From: an uncultured Clostridia bacterium
GTDB lineage: Bacteria; Bacillota; Clostridia; Lachnospirales; Anaerotignaceae
Assembly: GCA_937919015.1 (NCBI GenBank)
Contig: CALFPN010000166.1
Location: forward strand, 1 to 18,704
DNA: 18,704 bases
Direction: 5' to 3'
A model generated the notes under the pieces. The model was not told where the DNA came from. It saw nothing but the letters and a program-made list of their open reading frames with translations, and ran no database searches. Of the stretch, positions 7,043 through 15,738 are shown one piece after another; positions within the stretch are counted from its first letter, which is position 1; each line of letters opens with the position of its first letter. The translations under genes were made by a program, and so were the position numbers.

Positions 7043-7243
7043 GATTCTTCCCTCCTTGATGAATAAAAAACTATTCTCGGTACTTCACGGATCTTATATC
7101 CGGTCCGTGTTTTCATGCCTTATCTTTCTCAACGTATATCTCGTCTAAGCAATCGCAGATTGTATTGATCTGTATAAGGCATTTCTACTAATAGATTTGT
7201 CTTTGTTTTGTGTGAAATTGCTTTGTTCCTTTGCAGGTTGAAA
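7043..7243 (-). promoter_or_regulatory. Long structured rpsL-rpsG spacer
   Basis: A 201-nt gap inside the operon. A long-range 9-bp stem joins AUGCCUUAU (7182-7174) to AUAAGGCAU (7123-7115). Within it CAAUC/GAUUG (7150-7162) forms a small hairpin. Outside it CACGGA/UCCGUG (7086-7109) forms another. No U-tract follows on the minus strand and I see no good promoter, so the spacer is most likely a folded part of the rpsL-rpsG-fusA mRNA. Its position equals that of the E. coli S7 translational operator, but no sequence homology is claimed. Confidence 0.5.
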
Positions 7244-7666
7244 TTACTTCTTAGCTGCTTTAGGGCGTTTTGCGCCGTATTTGGAACGAGCCTGCATTCT
7301 GTTTGCTACGCCAGCTGTATCCAGAGTACCTCTTACGATGTGGTAACGTACACCGGGAAGGTCTTTTACTCTACCACCTCTGATCAGAACAACGGAGTGT
7401 TCCTGCAGGTTGTGGCCTTCACCGGGGATATATGCTGTAACTTCGATACCGTTGGACAGACGAACTCTGGCAATTTTTCTCAGAGCAGAGTTAGGCTTCT
7501 TAGGTGTGGAAGTTTTTACCGCTGTACAAACGCCTCTTTTCTGAGGAGAGGATACGTCTGTAGCTTTTTTCTGCAGGGAGTTCAGACCTTTCTGCAGAGC
7601 GGGTGCTGTAGATTTTTTCTCAACAGTTTTTCTGCCTTTTCTTACTAACTGGTTAAATGTAGGCAT
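7244..7666 (-). CDS. rpsL: 30S ribosomal protein S12 (uS12)
   Basis: 140 residues, the longer form usual in Bacillota (E. coli has 124), with the extra segment at about residues 20-40 before PQKRGVC. S12 lines the decoding centre of the 30S subunit. TPKKPNSALRK (54-64) and GGRVKDLPGVRYH (97-109) are intact. The lysines equivalent to the E. coli streptomycin-resistance sites (Lys56/57 and Lys101 here) are wild type. The start is ATG at 7666, giving the family N-terminus MPTFNQLVRKGRK with AGGAGGTG 6 nt upstream. An in-frame start 14 codons earlier has no such site and is rejected. First gene of rpsL-rpsG-fusA, with its own promoter. A TTA codon occurs at Leu7 only. Confidence 0.98.
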   Translation of the reverse strand: MPTFNQLVRKGRKTVEKKSTAPALQKGLNSLQKKATDVSSPQKRGVCTAVKTSTPKKPNSALRKIARVRLSNGIEVTAYIPGEGHNLQEHSVVLIRGGRVKDLPGVRYHIVRGTLDTAGVANRMQARSKYGAKRPKAAKK

Positions 7667-7773
7667 TAACTGCACCTCCTTATAAAATAATACATCTGCA
7701 AATTGCAATAATTCTTATCTTGTTCCGTCTCATTGGCCCGCTTAGAAAAGCCCCTGAAACCGGACACTAGAAA

Positions 7774-7802
7774 ATTTTATCATCGACATTTTCAAAAGTC
7801 AA
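7774..7802 (-). promoter_or_regulatory. Promoter of rpsL-rpsG-fusA
   Basis: Minus-strand TTGACT (7802-7797), a 17-bp spacer and TAAAAT (7779-7774), preceded by TGA as an extended -10. Predicted start near 7767, leaving a leader of about 100 nt before the rpsL ATG. It lies downstream of the double stem-loop that ends rpoBC, which argues for independent transcription of the str genes. The stretch 7803-7942 between them shows nothing I can name. Confidence 0.68.
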
Positions 7803-7942
7803 GGATTTTTCTTTGATTTTACAGGTTTTTTCGATACATTTTATCCTTGTCCTTCTTAGAAAAACACACGTCCCGAAAAGGAAGAGTTTCCCTCCTGTTC
7901 TTAAAATTGTTTCTCAGAAAATACATTTTATCCATAAATAAT

Positions 7943-7979
7943 AAAAATCAGCCATAAACCTTTTGGCCTATGGCTGATT
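7943..7979 (-). terminator. Intrinsic terminator of rpoBC (distal of two)
   Basis: In minus-strand sense AAUCAGCCAUAGGCC pairs with GGUUUAUGGCUGAUU (7979-7965 with 7960-7946): 15 bp including two G-U pairs possible only in this orientation, around an AAAA loop. U-rich sequence (UUUAUUAUUU) follows. Confidence 0.85.
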
Positions 7980-7990
7980 GTCTACCTATT

Positions 7991-8027
7991 ATAAAGAACA
8001 TCCATAAGCCATCCGGCTTATGGATGT
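7991..8027 (-). terminator. Intrinsic terminator of rpoBC (proximal of two, weak tail)
   Basis: A perfect 13-bp inverted repeat, ACATCCATAAGCC (7998-8010) and GGCTTATGGATGT (8015-8027), with a four-base loop. On the minus strand the tail is UUCUUUAU, less U-rich than a classic terminator. The stem shares the core CCATAAGCC/GGCTTATGG with the next stem-loop downstream, so the pair looks like a tandem terminator at the end of the operon. Confidence 0.65.
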
Positions 8028-8115
8028 GTTTGCTCTGCAAACTGTTTACCGTTCTGCCGAAACCATCCCTGCAAGCAAGTCTGTTTCCGCCGCCGCGGCA
8101 ATCTCTTTTTCTGCT

Positions 8116-11100
8116 TTAGATCATTTCGTCATCAGCAATTACAACTTCTTCTGCATCAGGTGCAGCTTCTGCTGTTGCTTCTTCCTGACCTTCTGTCACG
8201 ATTTCAACGTTTCTGTATCTGGTCATACCTGTACCGGCGGGGATCAGTTTACCGATACATACGTTTTCTTTCAGGCCGATCAGTGGATCGATCTTACCTT
8301 TGATCGCTGCTTCTGTCAGAACTCTTGTTGTTTCCTGGAAGGAAGCTGCGGAAAGGAAGGAGTCTGTTGCCAGAGATGCTTTTGTGATACCCAAGAGTAC
8401 TCTTGTACCCTTCGCAGGTTCTTTGCCTTCTTTTTCCAGTGCAGCGTTTGTATTTTCAAATGTCAGCCAGTCTACCAGAGAGCCGGGCAGGAAATCTGTA
8501 TCGCCGTTTTCTTCGATCTTCACGCGTTTTAGCATCTGACGAACGATAACTTCGATATGTTTGTCACTGATTTCTACACCCTGCAGACGGTATACGCGCT
8601 GTACTTCCTGAATCATGTAGTCCTGAACGCCTCTCAGACCTTTGATCTTCAAGATATCGTGAGGGTTCACGCTACCTTCTGTGATTTCATCACCGGCTTC
8701 GATCACGTCGCCGTCGTAAACTTTGATTCTGGAACCGTAAGGGATCAGATAATCTTTTGTCTCGCCTGTTTCCAGGTTTGTGATGATGACTTCACGTTTT
8801 TTCTTTGTATCATTCAGTGTTACTTTACCACCGAATTCCGCAATGATTGCAAGACCCTTGGGTTTTCTTGCTTCAAACAGTTCTTCAACTCGAGGAAGAC
8901 CCTGTGTGATGTCATCGCCGGCGATACCGCCTGTGTGGAAGGTACGCATGGTCAGCTGTGTACCGGGTTCACCGATGGACTGTGCCGCGATGATACCTAC
9001 GGATTCACCGATACGTACATATCTGCCGCTTGCCATGTTGGCACCGTAACATTTTGCACAGATACCCACTTCGGAACGGCATGTCAGTACCGTTCTGATC
9101 CATACTTTCTTCACGCCTGCTTTTTCCACTGCTTCTGCCTGATCTACTGTAATCATTGTGTCAGCAGGAACGATGATTTCGCCTGTTTCGGGGTGGATGA
9201 TGTCGTAAGCAGACCATCTGCCGCGGATACGATCCTGCAGACCTTCGATCACTTCGTTGCCGTCCATGAATGCGGAGATTTCCATACAAGGTGTATCGAT
9301 ATCTCTGCCGTCGCAGCAATCCCATTCTCTTACGATGATATCCTGAGATACGTCTACCAGACGACGTGTCAGGTAACCGGAGTCGGCTGTCTTCAGAGCT
9401 GTATCCGTCAGACCTTTACGAGCACCGTGAGCGGAAATGAAGTATTCCAGTACGGACAGACCTTCACGGAAGTTCGCTTTGATGGGCAGTTCGATGATAC
9501 CGCCGTTAGGGGATGCCATCAGACCACGCATACCGGCCAGCTGTTTGATCTGTCTGTTGGAACCACGGGCACCGGAGTTTGCCATCATATAGATGTTGTT
9601 ATATTTACCCAGACCTGCCAGCAGAGCTGCTGTGATCTTATCATCGGCAATGTTCCATGCTTCGATGACTTTCTGGTGACGTTCTTCGTCTGTCATCAGA
9701 CCACGACGGAATTTTCTTGTAATCAGATCTACTTTGGATTCTGCTTCCTGCAGGTATTCCGCTTTTTCCTTAGGAATTTCCATGTCGGATACGGATACTG
9801 TCATGGCAGCTCTTGTGGAGAATTTGTAACCCAGAGATTTGATCTTATCCAGAACGGATGCTGTTTCTGTTGCGCCGCAGCGGTTGATACATTTGTTGAT
9901 GATCTTACCGATGGCTTTTTTATCAACCAGGAAGTCAACTTCGTAGTTGAATTTTGTTGCATCGTCTGTTCTGTCAACATAGCCCAGATTCTGAGGAATT
10001 GCTTCATTAAAGATGATACGGCCTACGGTTGTTCTTACCATTTTGGATTCCAGAACACCATTGAATTCCATAACTCTTCTTACTTTGATAATTTCCTGCA
10101 GTGTTACTTCGTTGTTATCATAAGCCAGAATTGCTTCTTTTTCATCCTTGAAAACCTTCATGATGATGTCGCCGGCTTTTCTGATCACGTTGCCTTCTGC
10201 ATCCAGCAGATCTTCTGTGTATCTTTCATTCAGGTCGTCTCTTTCCAGTGTCAGGTAGTACATACCCAGAATCATATCCTGAGAGGGTACTGTTACAGGC
10301 GCACCGTCGGAAGGTTTCAGCAGGTTGTTGGGAGACAGCAGCAGGAAACGGCATTCTGCCTGTGCTTCCACACTCAGAGGTACATGAACCGCCATCTGGT
10401 CACCGTCGAAGTCGGCGTTGTACGCTGTACATACCAGAGGATGCAGTTTGATGGCACGACCTTCCACCAGAACGGGTTCAAATGCCTGAATACCCAGTCT
10501 GTGCAGTGTCGGCGCACGGTTCAGCATAACGGGATGTTCTCTGATGACTTCTTCCAGAATATCCCATACTTCTGTCTGCAGTCTTTCCACCATTCTCTTC
10601 GCAGATTTGATGTTGTGTGCCAGACCATCTTCCACCAGTTTCTTCATTACGAAGGGTTTGAACAGTTCGATCGCCATTTCTTTGGGCAGACCGCACTGGT
10701 AAATTTTCAGTTCGGGGCCTACAACGATTACAGAACGGCCGGAGTAGTCAACACGTTTCCCCAGCAGGTTCTGACGGAAACGACCCTGTTTACCCTTCAG
10801 CATATCGGACAGAGATTTCAGTGCTCTGTTGCCGGGGCCTGTAACGGGACGACCACGGCGACCGTTGTCGATCAGGGCGTCAACTGCTTCCTGCAGCATT
10901 CTCTTTTCGTTTCTTACGATGATGTCAGGCGCGCCCAGATCCAGCAGTCTTTTCAGACGGTTGTTTCTGTTGATGACTCTTCTATACAGATCGTTCAGGT
11001 CACTGGTTGCAAATCTGCCGCCATCCAGCTGAACCATAGGACGGATTTCAGGGGGAATTACGGGGATTGCATCCAGAATCATCCATTCGGGTTTGTTGCC

Positions 11101-11772
11101 GGACAGACGGAAGCTTTCGATGACTTCCAGTTTTTTGATGATACGAACACGTTTCTGGCCTGTGGTATCCTGCAGCTGTGCTTTCAGTTCTACGGATTCT
11201 TTTTCCAGATCGATATCCATCAGCAGCTGTTTGATCGCTTCCGCACCCATTGCTGCTACGAATCTTGTGCCGTATTTATCATATGCTTCTCTGTATTCTC
11301 TTTCTGTCAGAAGCTGTTTGTACTGCAGTTCTGTATCGCCTGCATCCAGTACGATATAGGAAGCGAAGTACAGAACCTTTTCCAGAGCTCTGGGGCTCAT
11401 GGAAAGGATCAGACCCATTCTGGAAGGGATACCCTTGAAGTACCAGATATGGGAAACGGGAGCAGCCAGCTCAATGTGGCCCATTCTCTCACGTCTTACT
11501 TTTGCTTTTGTTACTTCAACGCCGCAGCGGTCGCAGACAACGCCTTTGTAACGGATTCTTTTATATTTACCACAATGACATTCCCAGTCTTTTGTGGGCC
11601 CGAAAATTCTTTCGCAGAACAGACCGTCCTTTTCAGGTTTCAGTGTTCTATAGTTGATGGTTTCAGGTTTTTTCACTTCACCTCTGGACCATTCACGGAT
11701 TTTTTCGGGAGATGCCAAACCGATCTTGATGGAATCGAATACGATCCCCTGTTCAGTAGTCTGTGTGCTCAT
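8116..11772 (-). CDS. rpoC: DNA-directed RNA polymerase subunit beta'
   Basis: 1218 residues, normal for Bacillota. The N-terminal zinc site is Cys65, Cys67, Cys80 and Cys83. The catalytic metal site NADFDGDQ is at 452-459, with Asp454, Asp456 and Asp458 coordinating magnesium. The second zinc site uses a Cys at 819 or 820 and Cys898, Cys905 and Cys908. The bridge helix and trigger-loop region (GESVGIIAAQSIGEPGTQ, from 922) follows without the large insertion found in Proteobacteria. Beta' joins beta, two alpha and omega in the polymerase core. ATG at 11772 follows the rpoB stop by 17 nt, and its AAAGGAGAA site begins right after the rpoB TAA. The C-terminus is acidic (PDAEEVVIADDEMI). One CTA codon (8532-8530) is the only TTA/CTA/TCA codon I could infer. 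The 88 nt between its stop and the first terminator hold only a weak UUUGC/GCAAA hairpin. Confidence 0.99.
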   Translation of the reverse strand: MSTQTTEQGIVFDSIKIGLASPEKIREWSRGEVKKPETINYRTLKPEKDGLFCERIFGPTKDWECHCGKYKRIRYKGVVCDRCGVEVTKAKVRRERMGHIELAAPVSHIWYFKGIPSRMGLILSMSPRALEKVLYFASYIVLDAGDTELQYKQLLTEREYREAYDKYGTRFVAAMGAEAIKQLLMDIDLEKESVELKAQLQDTTGQKRVRIIKKLEVIESFRLSGNKPEWMILDAIPVIPPEIRPMVQLDGGRFATSDLNDLYRRVINRNNRLKRLLDLGAPDIIVRNEKRMLQEAVDALIDNGRRGRPVTGPGNRALKSLSDMLKGKQGRFRQNLLGKRVDYSGRSVIVVGPELKIYQCGLPKEMAIELFKPFVMKKLVEDGLAHNIKSAKRMVERLQTEVWDILEEVIREHPVMLNRAPTLHRLGIQAFEPVLVEGRAIKLHPLVCTAYNADFDGDQMAVHVPLSVEAQAECRFLLLSPNNLLKPSDGAPVTVPSQDMILGMYYLTLERDDLNERYTEDLLDAEGNVIRKAGDIIMKVFKDEKEAILAYDNNEVTLQEIIKVRRVMEFNGVLESKMVRTTVGRIIFNEAIPQNLGYVDRTDDATKFNYEVDFLVDKKAIGKIINKCINRCGATETASVLDKIKSLGYKFSTRAAMTVSVSDMEIPKEKAEYLQEAESKVDLITRKFRRGLMTDEERHQKVIEAWNIADDKITAALLAGLGKYNNIYMMANSGARGSNRQIKQLAGMRGLMASPNGGIIELPIKANFREGLSVLEYFISAHGARKGLTDTALKTADSGYLTRRLVDVSQDIIVREWDCCDGRDIDTPCMEISAFMDGNEVIEGLQDRIRGRWSAYDIIHPETGEIIVPADTMITVDQAEAVEKAGVKKVWIRTVLTCRSEVGICAKCYGANMASGRYVRIGESVGIIAAQSIGEPGTQLTMRTFHTGGIAGDDITQGLPRVEELFEARKPKGLAIIAEFGGKVTLNDTKKKREVIITNLETGETKDYLIPYGSRIKVYDGDVIEAGDEITEGSVNPHDILKIKGLRGVQDYMIQEVQRVYRLQGVEISDKHIEVIVRQMLKRVKIEENGDTDFLPGSLVDWLTFENTNAALEKEGKEPAKGTRVLLGITKASLATDSFLSAASFQETTRVLTEAAIKGKIDPLIGLKENVCIGKLIPAGTGMTRYRNVEIVTEGQEEATAEAAPDAEEVVIADDEMI

Positions 11773-11789
11773 GGGTTTGTTCTCCTTTC

Positions 11790-14700
11790 TTATACTTCAT
11801 CCTCATAGTCAAAGCCGTCATCTTCGCCGGCGTAATCATCATTCAGCAGGTCGCTGTTGTCAGCTTCCACGCCTACTTCGTCGTCGAACAGGAAGTCAAC
11901 CAGTTCTTCTTCCGCTGTCATAGGACGGGAACGACGGAATTCTTCGTCTTCGTAACCGTCGATGTTTACGTTCAGATCGTCCACATCTTCGATGCATTCC
12001 TTGATTTCCACTTCTGTCTGGTCTTCACGCAGTACGCGGATATCCAGAGCCAGAGACTGCAGTTCTTTCAAGAGAACCTTGAAGGATTCGGGAACACCGG
12101 GTTCGGGGATGTTTTCGCCTTTTACGATGGCTTCGTAAGTTTTTACACGACCAACGATATCGTCGGATTTCACTGTCAGGATTTCCTGCAGTGTGTATGC
12201 AGCACCGTATGCTTCCAGTGCCCAAACTTCCATTTCACCGAAACGCTGACCGCCGAACTGTGCTTTACCGCCCAGAGGCTGCTGTGTAACCAGAGAGTAA
12301 GGGCCTGTGGAACGGGCGTGGATCTTTTCATCTACCAGATGATGCAGTTTCAGGTAGTGCATGAAACCGATGGTTACACGGTTATCGAAAGGTTCACCGG
12401 AACGACCGTCTCTCAGCTGAACTTTACCGTCTCTGCCCAGGGCAACGCCCTTCCATTCTTCTCTGTGGTCTCTGTTTGCATACAGTTCATCCAGAATATC
12501 GCCATTCAGCAGGGGTTCCCATTTTGCAGAGAATTCTTCCCAGCTTGTGTTTACATAGTCATTTGCCATTTCCAGTGTATCCATGATATCAATTTCGTTT
12601 GCACCATCGAATACGGGTGTGCTGATCTTCCAGCCCAGTGCTTTTGCAGCCAGAGACAGGTGTGTTTCCAGAACCTGACCGATATTCATACGGGAAGGGA
12701 TACCCAGAGGGTTCAGCACGATGTCCAGCGGACGACCGTTGGGCAGGAAAGGCATATCTTCCACGGGCAGTACACGGGAAACAACACCCTTGTTGCCGTG
12801 ACGACCGGCCATCTTGTCACCAACGGAAATTTTACGTTTCTGTGCGATGTATACGCGTACCAGCTGGTTTACGCCGGGGCCTACGTCATCGCCGTTTTCT
12901 CTTGTGAATACTTTTACGTCTACAACGATACCTGTTTCACCGTGAGGTACACGCAGGGAGGTGTCTCTGACTTCTCTTGCTTTTTCACCGAAGATGGCGC
13001 GCAGCAGTCTTTCTTCTGCTGTCAGTTCTGTTTCACCCTTAGGTGTTACCTTACCAACCAGAATGTCGTTAGGGCGAACTTCCGCACCGATACGGATGAT
13101 ACCTCTTTCATCCAGATCTTTCAGCGCATCTTCACCAACATTGGGAATATCCCTTGTGATTTCTTCAGGCCCCAGTTTGGTATCTCTTGCGTCTGCTTCG
13201 AATTCATTGATGTGAACGGAAGTATAAACGTCTTCTTGCACCAGTTTTTCGCTCAGCAGAACGGCGTCTTCATAGTTGTAACCTTCCCATGTCATGAAAC
13301 CGATCAGAGGGTTTTTACCCAGAGCCAGTTCCCCTTTGCATGTGGAAGCACCGTCAGCAATGATCTGACCAGCTTCTACTCTCTGACCCAGATCTACGAT
13401 AGGTTTCTGGTTCAGGCATGTGCTCTGGTTAGATCTCTGATATTTGATCAGTTTATATACATCTCTCTGAGAGTTGTCGTTTCTTACAACGATTTCATCA
13501 GCGGAAACTCTTTCTACGATACCGCCAACTTTTGCGATCGCGCAGATACCGGAGTCTTTTGCTGTTTTGTATTCCATACCTGTACCAACAACAGGAGAAT
13601 CTGTTACCAGCAGGGGAACAGCCTGACGCTGCATGTTGGAGCCCATCAGCGCACGGTTCGCGTCATCGTTTTCCAGGAAGGGAATCAATGCTGTCGCAAC
13701 GGAAACCATCTGTTTAGGGGAAACGTCCATCAGGTGAATCTGATGTCTGTCTACTTCGATGATTTCTTCTCTGTAACGGCCTGTTACTTTCTTATGCAGG
13801 AAATACCCGTTTTCATCCAGAGGCTCGTTGGCCTGTGCAACGTTGTAGTTTTCTTCTTCATCCGCTGTTACATAGATGAATTCATCTGTTACACGAGGTT
13901 CGTCGCCGCTGTGGTCTACTTTTCTGTAAGGAGCTTCGATGAAGCCGTATTCATTGATTCTTGCGAATGTGGACAGTGTATTGATCAGACCGATGTTAGG
14001 ACCTTCTGGTGTTTCGATGGGACACATTCTGCCGTAGTGAGAATGGTGAACGTCTCGCACTTCGAAGCCGGCTCTTTCTCTGGACAGACCGCCGGGGCCC
14101 AGTGCAGACAGTCTTCTCTTATGCGTCAGTTCGGACAGAGGGTTGTTCTGGTCCATGAACTGAGACAGCTGAGAAGAACCGAAGAATTCCTTGATGGCTG
14201 CTGTTACGGGACGAACGTTAATCAGTGCCTGAGGTGTTACCACCGCCAGATCCTGTGTTGTCATTCTTTCTCTTACAACTCTTTCCATTCTGGACAGACC
14301 GATGCGGAACTGGTTCTGCAGCAGTTCGCCAACGGAACGGATACGTCTGTTGCCCAGATGGTCGATATCGTCTACGTTGCCGTAGCCGTAATCCAGATGC
14401 ATCACATAGTTGATGGAAGCGAAGATATCTTCCAGTGTGATGTGTTTGGGCAGCAGTTCGTGGATGTTTTCCTTGATGGCTGCTTTCAGCTCTTCTGCTG
14501 TTGTGTTTTCTTCCAGCAGTTTCACCAGCATAGGATAGTAAACGCGTTCATTGATATCCAGTTCTTCTGCTGTCAGACCGAATTCTTCAATATAAGAATC
14601 GATTTTAACCACCTGGTTTGTCAGAACTTTTACTTTTCTATCTTCTACTGTGATATAGATGTAACCAACACCTGTATCCTGAATCTGATCACACAGTTCC

Positions 14701-15644
14701 ATGGTCAGGATTGCGCCTTCTTCAGCTACAACTTCGCCTGTCATAGGATCAACTACGTTCTCAGCCAGAACCGCATCCTTCACGCGGCTTCTCAGTGCCA
14801 GTTTCTTATTGAATTTATAACGGCCTACTTTCGCCAGGTCGTATCTCTTAGGATCGAAGAACATACCATTCAACAGAGAAGCGGAGCTTTCTACTGTAGG
14901 GGGTTCACCGGGACGCAGCTTCTTATAAATTTCGATCAGACCTTCTTCATAAGTTTTCGCTGTGTCTTTTTCCAGTGTTGCCAGAATCTTGGGTTCTTCG
15001 CCGAACAGTTCAATGATCTCCGCATCGGAGCCAACGCCCATTGCTCTGATCAGAACGGAAACAGGAACTTTTCTTGTTCTGTCAACTCTTACATAAAATA
15101 CATCATTGGAGTCTGTTTCATATTCCAGCCATGCACCTCTGTTGGGGATCACTGTGGAAGAAAGCAGTTTCTTACCAACTTTGTCAAAATCAGATGCATA
15201 GTAGATGCCGGGGGAACGAACCAACTGGGAAACGATAACACGTTCTGCACCGTTGATGATAAATGTACCTGTTTCGGTCATCAGAGGGAAATCGCCCATG
15301 AAGATTTCCTGTTCTTTCAATTCGTCCAGTTCTCTGTTGTAAAGTCTTGCTTTTACTTTCAGGGATGCGGCATAAGTCGCGTCTCTTTCCTTACATTCTT
15401 CCACAGAGTATTTAGGCTCGGAATCCAAAGAAAAGTCGATAAATTCCAGAATCAGGTTGCCGCTGAAATCTGTAATGGGAGAAATATCCTCAAATACTTC
15501 TTTCAGACCTTTGTCCAGGAACCACTGGTAGCTGTTCTTTTGCACTTCAATCAGGTTGGGCATTTCCAGAACTTCATTGATTTTGGAATAGCTCATTCTG
15601 GTTGTGTCACCAAGCTGGAGTGCACGAATTCTGTTTTTGTCCAT
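11790..15644 (-). CDS. rpoB: DNA-directed RNA polymerase subunit beta
   Basis: 1284 residues, full length. The rifampicin pocket SQLSQFMDQNNPLSELTHKR (491-510) continues into RLSALGPGG. Gln495, Asp498, His508 and Ser513, equivalent to E. coli 513, 516, 526 and 531, are all wild type, predicting rifampicin sensitivity. GRHGNKGVVSRVLP and the C-terminal SLVTQQPLGGKAQFGGQRFG switch/clamp segment are intact. The last ~55 residues are very acidic (EDDGFDYEDEV at the end). ATG at 15644 has GAGAGGTGA just upstream and gives the family-like N-terminus. The gene is followed at 17 nt by rpoC. Unusually, rplJ and rplL are not upstream: rpoB has its own promoter and a leader of about 515 nt. All 1284 codons avoid TTA, CTA and TCA. 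Confidence 0.99.
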   Translation of the reverse strand: MDKNRIRALQLGDTTRMSYSKINEVLEMPNLIEVQKNSYQWFLDKGLKEVFEDISPITDFSGNLILEFIDFSLDSEPKYSVEECKERDATYAASLKVKARLYNRELDELKEQEIFMGDFPLMTETGTFIINGAERVIVSQLVRSPGIYYASDFDKVGKKLLSSTVIPNRGAWLEYETDSNDVFYVRVDRTRKVPVSVLIRAMGVGSDAEIIELFGEEPKILATLEKDTAKTYEEGLIEIYKKLRPGEPPTVESSASLLNGMFFDPKRYDLAKVGRYKFNKKLALRSRVKDAVLAENVVDPMTGEVVAEEGAILTMELCDQIQDTGVGYIYITVEDRKVKVLTNQVVKIDSYIEEFGLTAEELDINERVYYPMLVKLLEENTTAEELKAAIKENIHELLPKHITLEDIFASINYVMHLDYGYGNVDDIDHLGNRRIRSVGELLQNQFRIGLSRMERVVRERMTTQDLAVVTPQALINVRPVTAAIKEFFGSSQLSQFMDQNNPLSELTHKRRLSALGPGGLSRERAGFEVRDVHHSHYGRMCPIETPEGPNIGLINTLSTFARINEYGFIEAPYRKVDHSGDEPRVTDEFIYVTADEEENYNVAQANEPLDENGYFLHKKVTGRYREEIIEVDRHQIHLMDVSPKQMVSVATALIPFLENDDANRALMGSNMQRQAVPLLVTDSPVVGTGMEYKTAKDSGICAIAKVGGIVERVSADEIVVRNDNSQRDVYKLIKYQRSNQSTCLNQKPIVDLGQRVEAGQIIADGASTCKGELALGKNPLIGFMTWEGYNYEDAVLLSEKLVQEDVYTSVHINEFEADARDTKLGPEEITRDIPNVGEDALKDLDERGIIRIGAEVRPNDILVGKVTPKGETELTAEERLLRAIFGEKAREVRDTSLRVPHGETGIVVDVKVFTRENGDDVGPGVNQLVRVYIAQKRKISVGDKMAGRHGNKGVVSRVLPVEDMPFLPNGRPLDIVLNPLGIPSRMNIGQVLETHLSLAAKALGWKISTPVFDGANEIDIMDTLEMANDYVNTSWEEFSAKWEPLLNGDILDELYANRDHREEWKGVALGRDGKVQLRDGRSGEPFDNRVTIGFMHYLKLHHLVDEKIHARSTGPYSLVTQQPLGGKAQFGGQRFGEMEVWALEAYGAAYTLQEILTVKSDDIVGRVKTYEAIVKGENIPEPGVPESFKVLLKELQSLALDIRVLREDQTEVEIKECIEDVDDLNVNIDGYEDEEFRRSRPMTAEEELVDFLFDDEVGVEADNSDLLNDDYAGEDDGFDYEDEV

Positions 15645-15695
15645 CTTGTCACCTCTCGTAATCTAAACTGCACCGACAAACGGGCTGAGCCCGTA

Positions 15696-15736
15696 CGAAA
15701 AAACCTCAGATGCTTCGCATCTTCAAGCGTTTTTCG
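15696..15736 (-). terminator. Attenuator-like stem-loop just upstream of rpoB
   Basis: In minus-strand sense AGAUGC-GAA-GCAUCU (15722-15708) sits four bases before a run of six U (15703-15698). The outer sequences CGAAAAA and UUUUUCG can pair, extending the stem across an internal loop. The core is only 6 bp, so full termination is doubtful; a pause or conditional attenuator is possible. Confidence 0.35.
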
Positions 15737-15738
15737 TC

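Noticed and set aside
7244..7708. Longer S12 with 14 extra N-terminal residues
   Set aside because: The family N-terminus MPTFNQLVRK starts at 7666 with an AGGAGGTG site. The upstream start has none.
7244..15644. Antibiotic-resistance alleles in rpsL or rpoB
   Set aside because: The S12 lysines (56/57, 101) and the RpoB rifampicin-pocket residues (Gln495, Asp498, His508, Ser513) are wild type.
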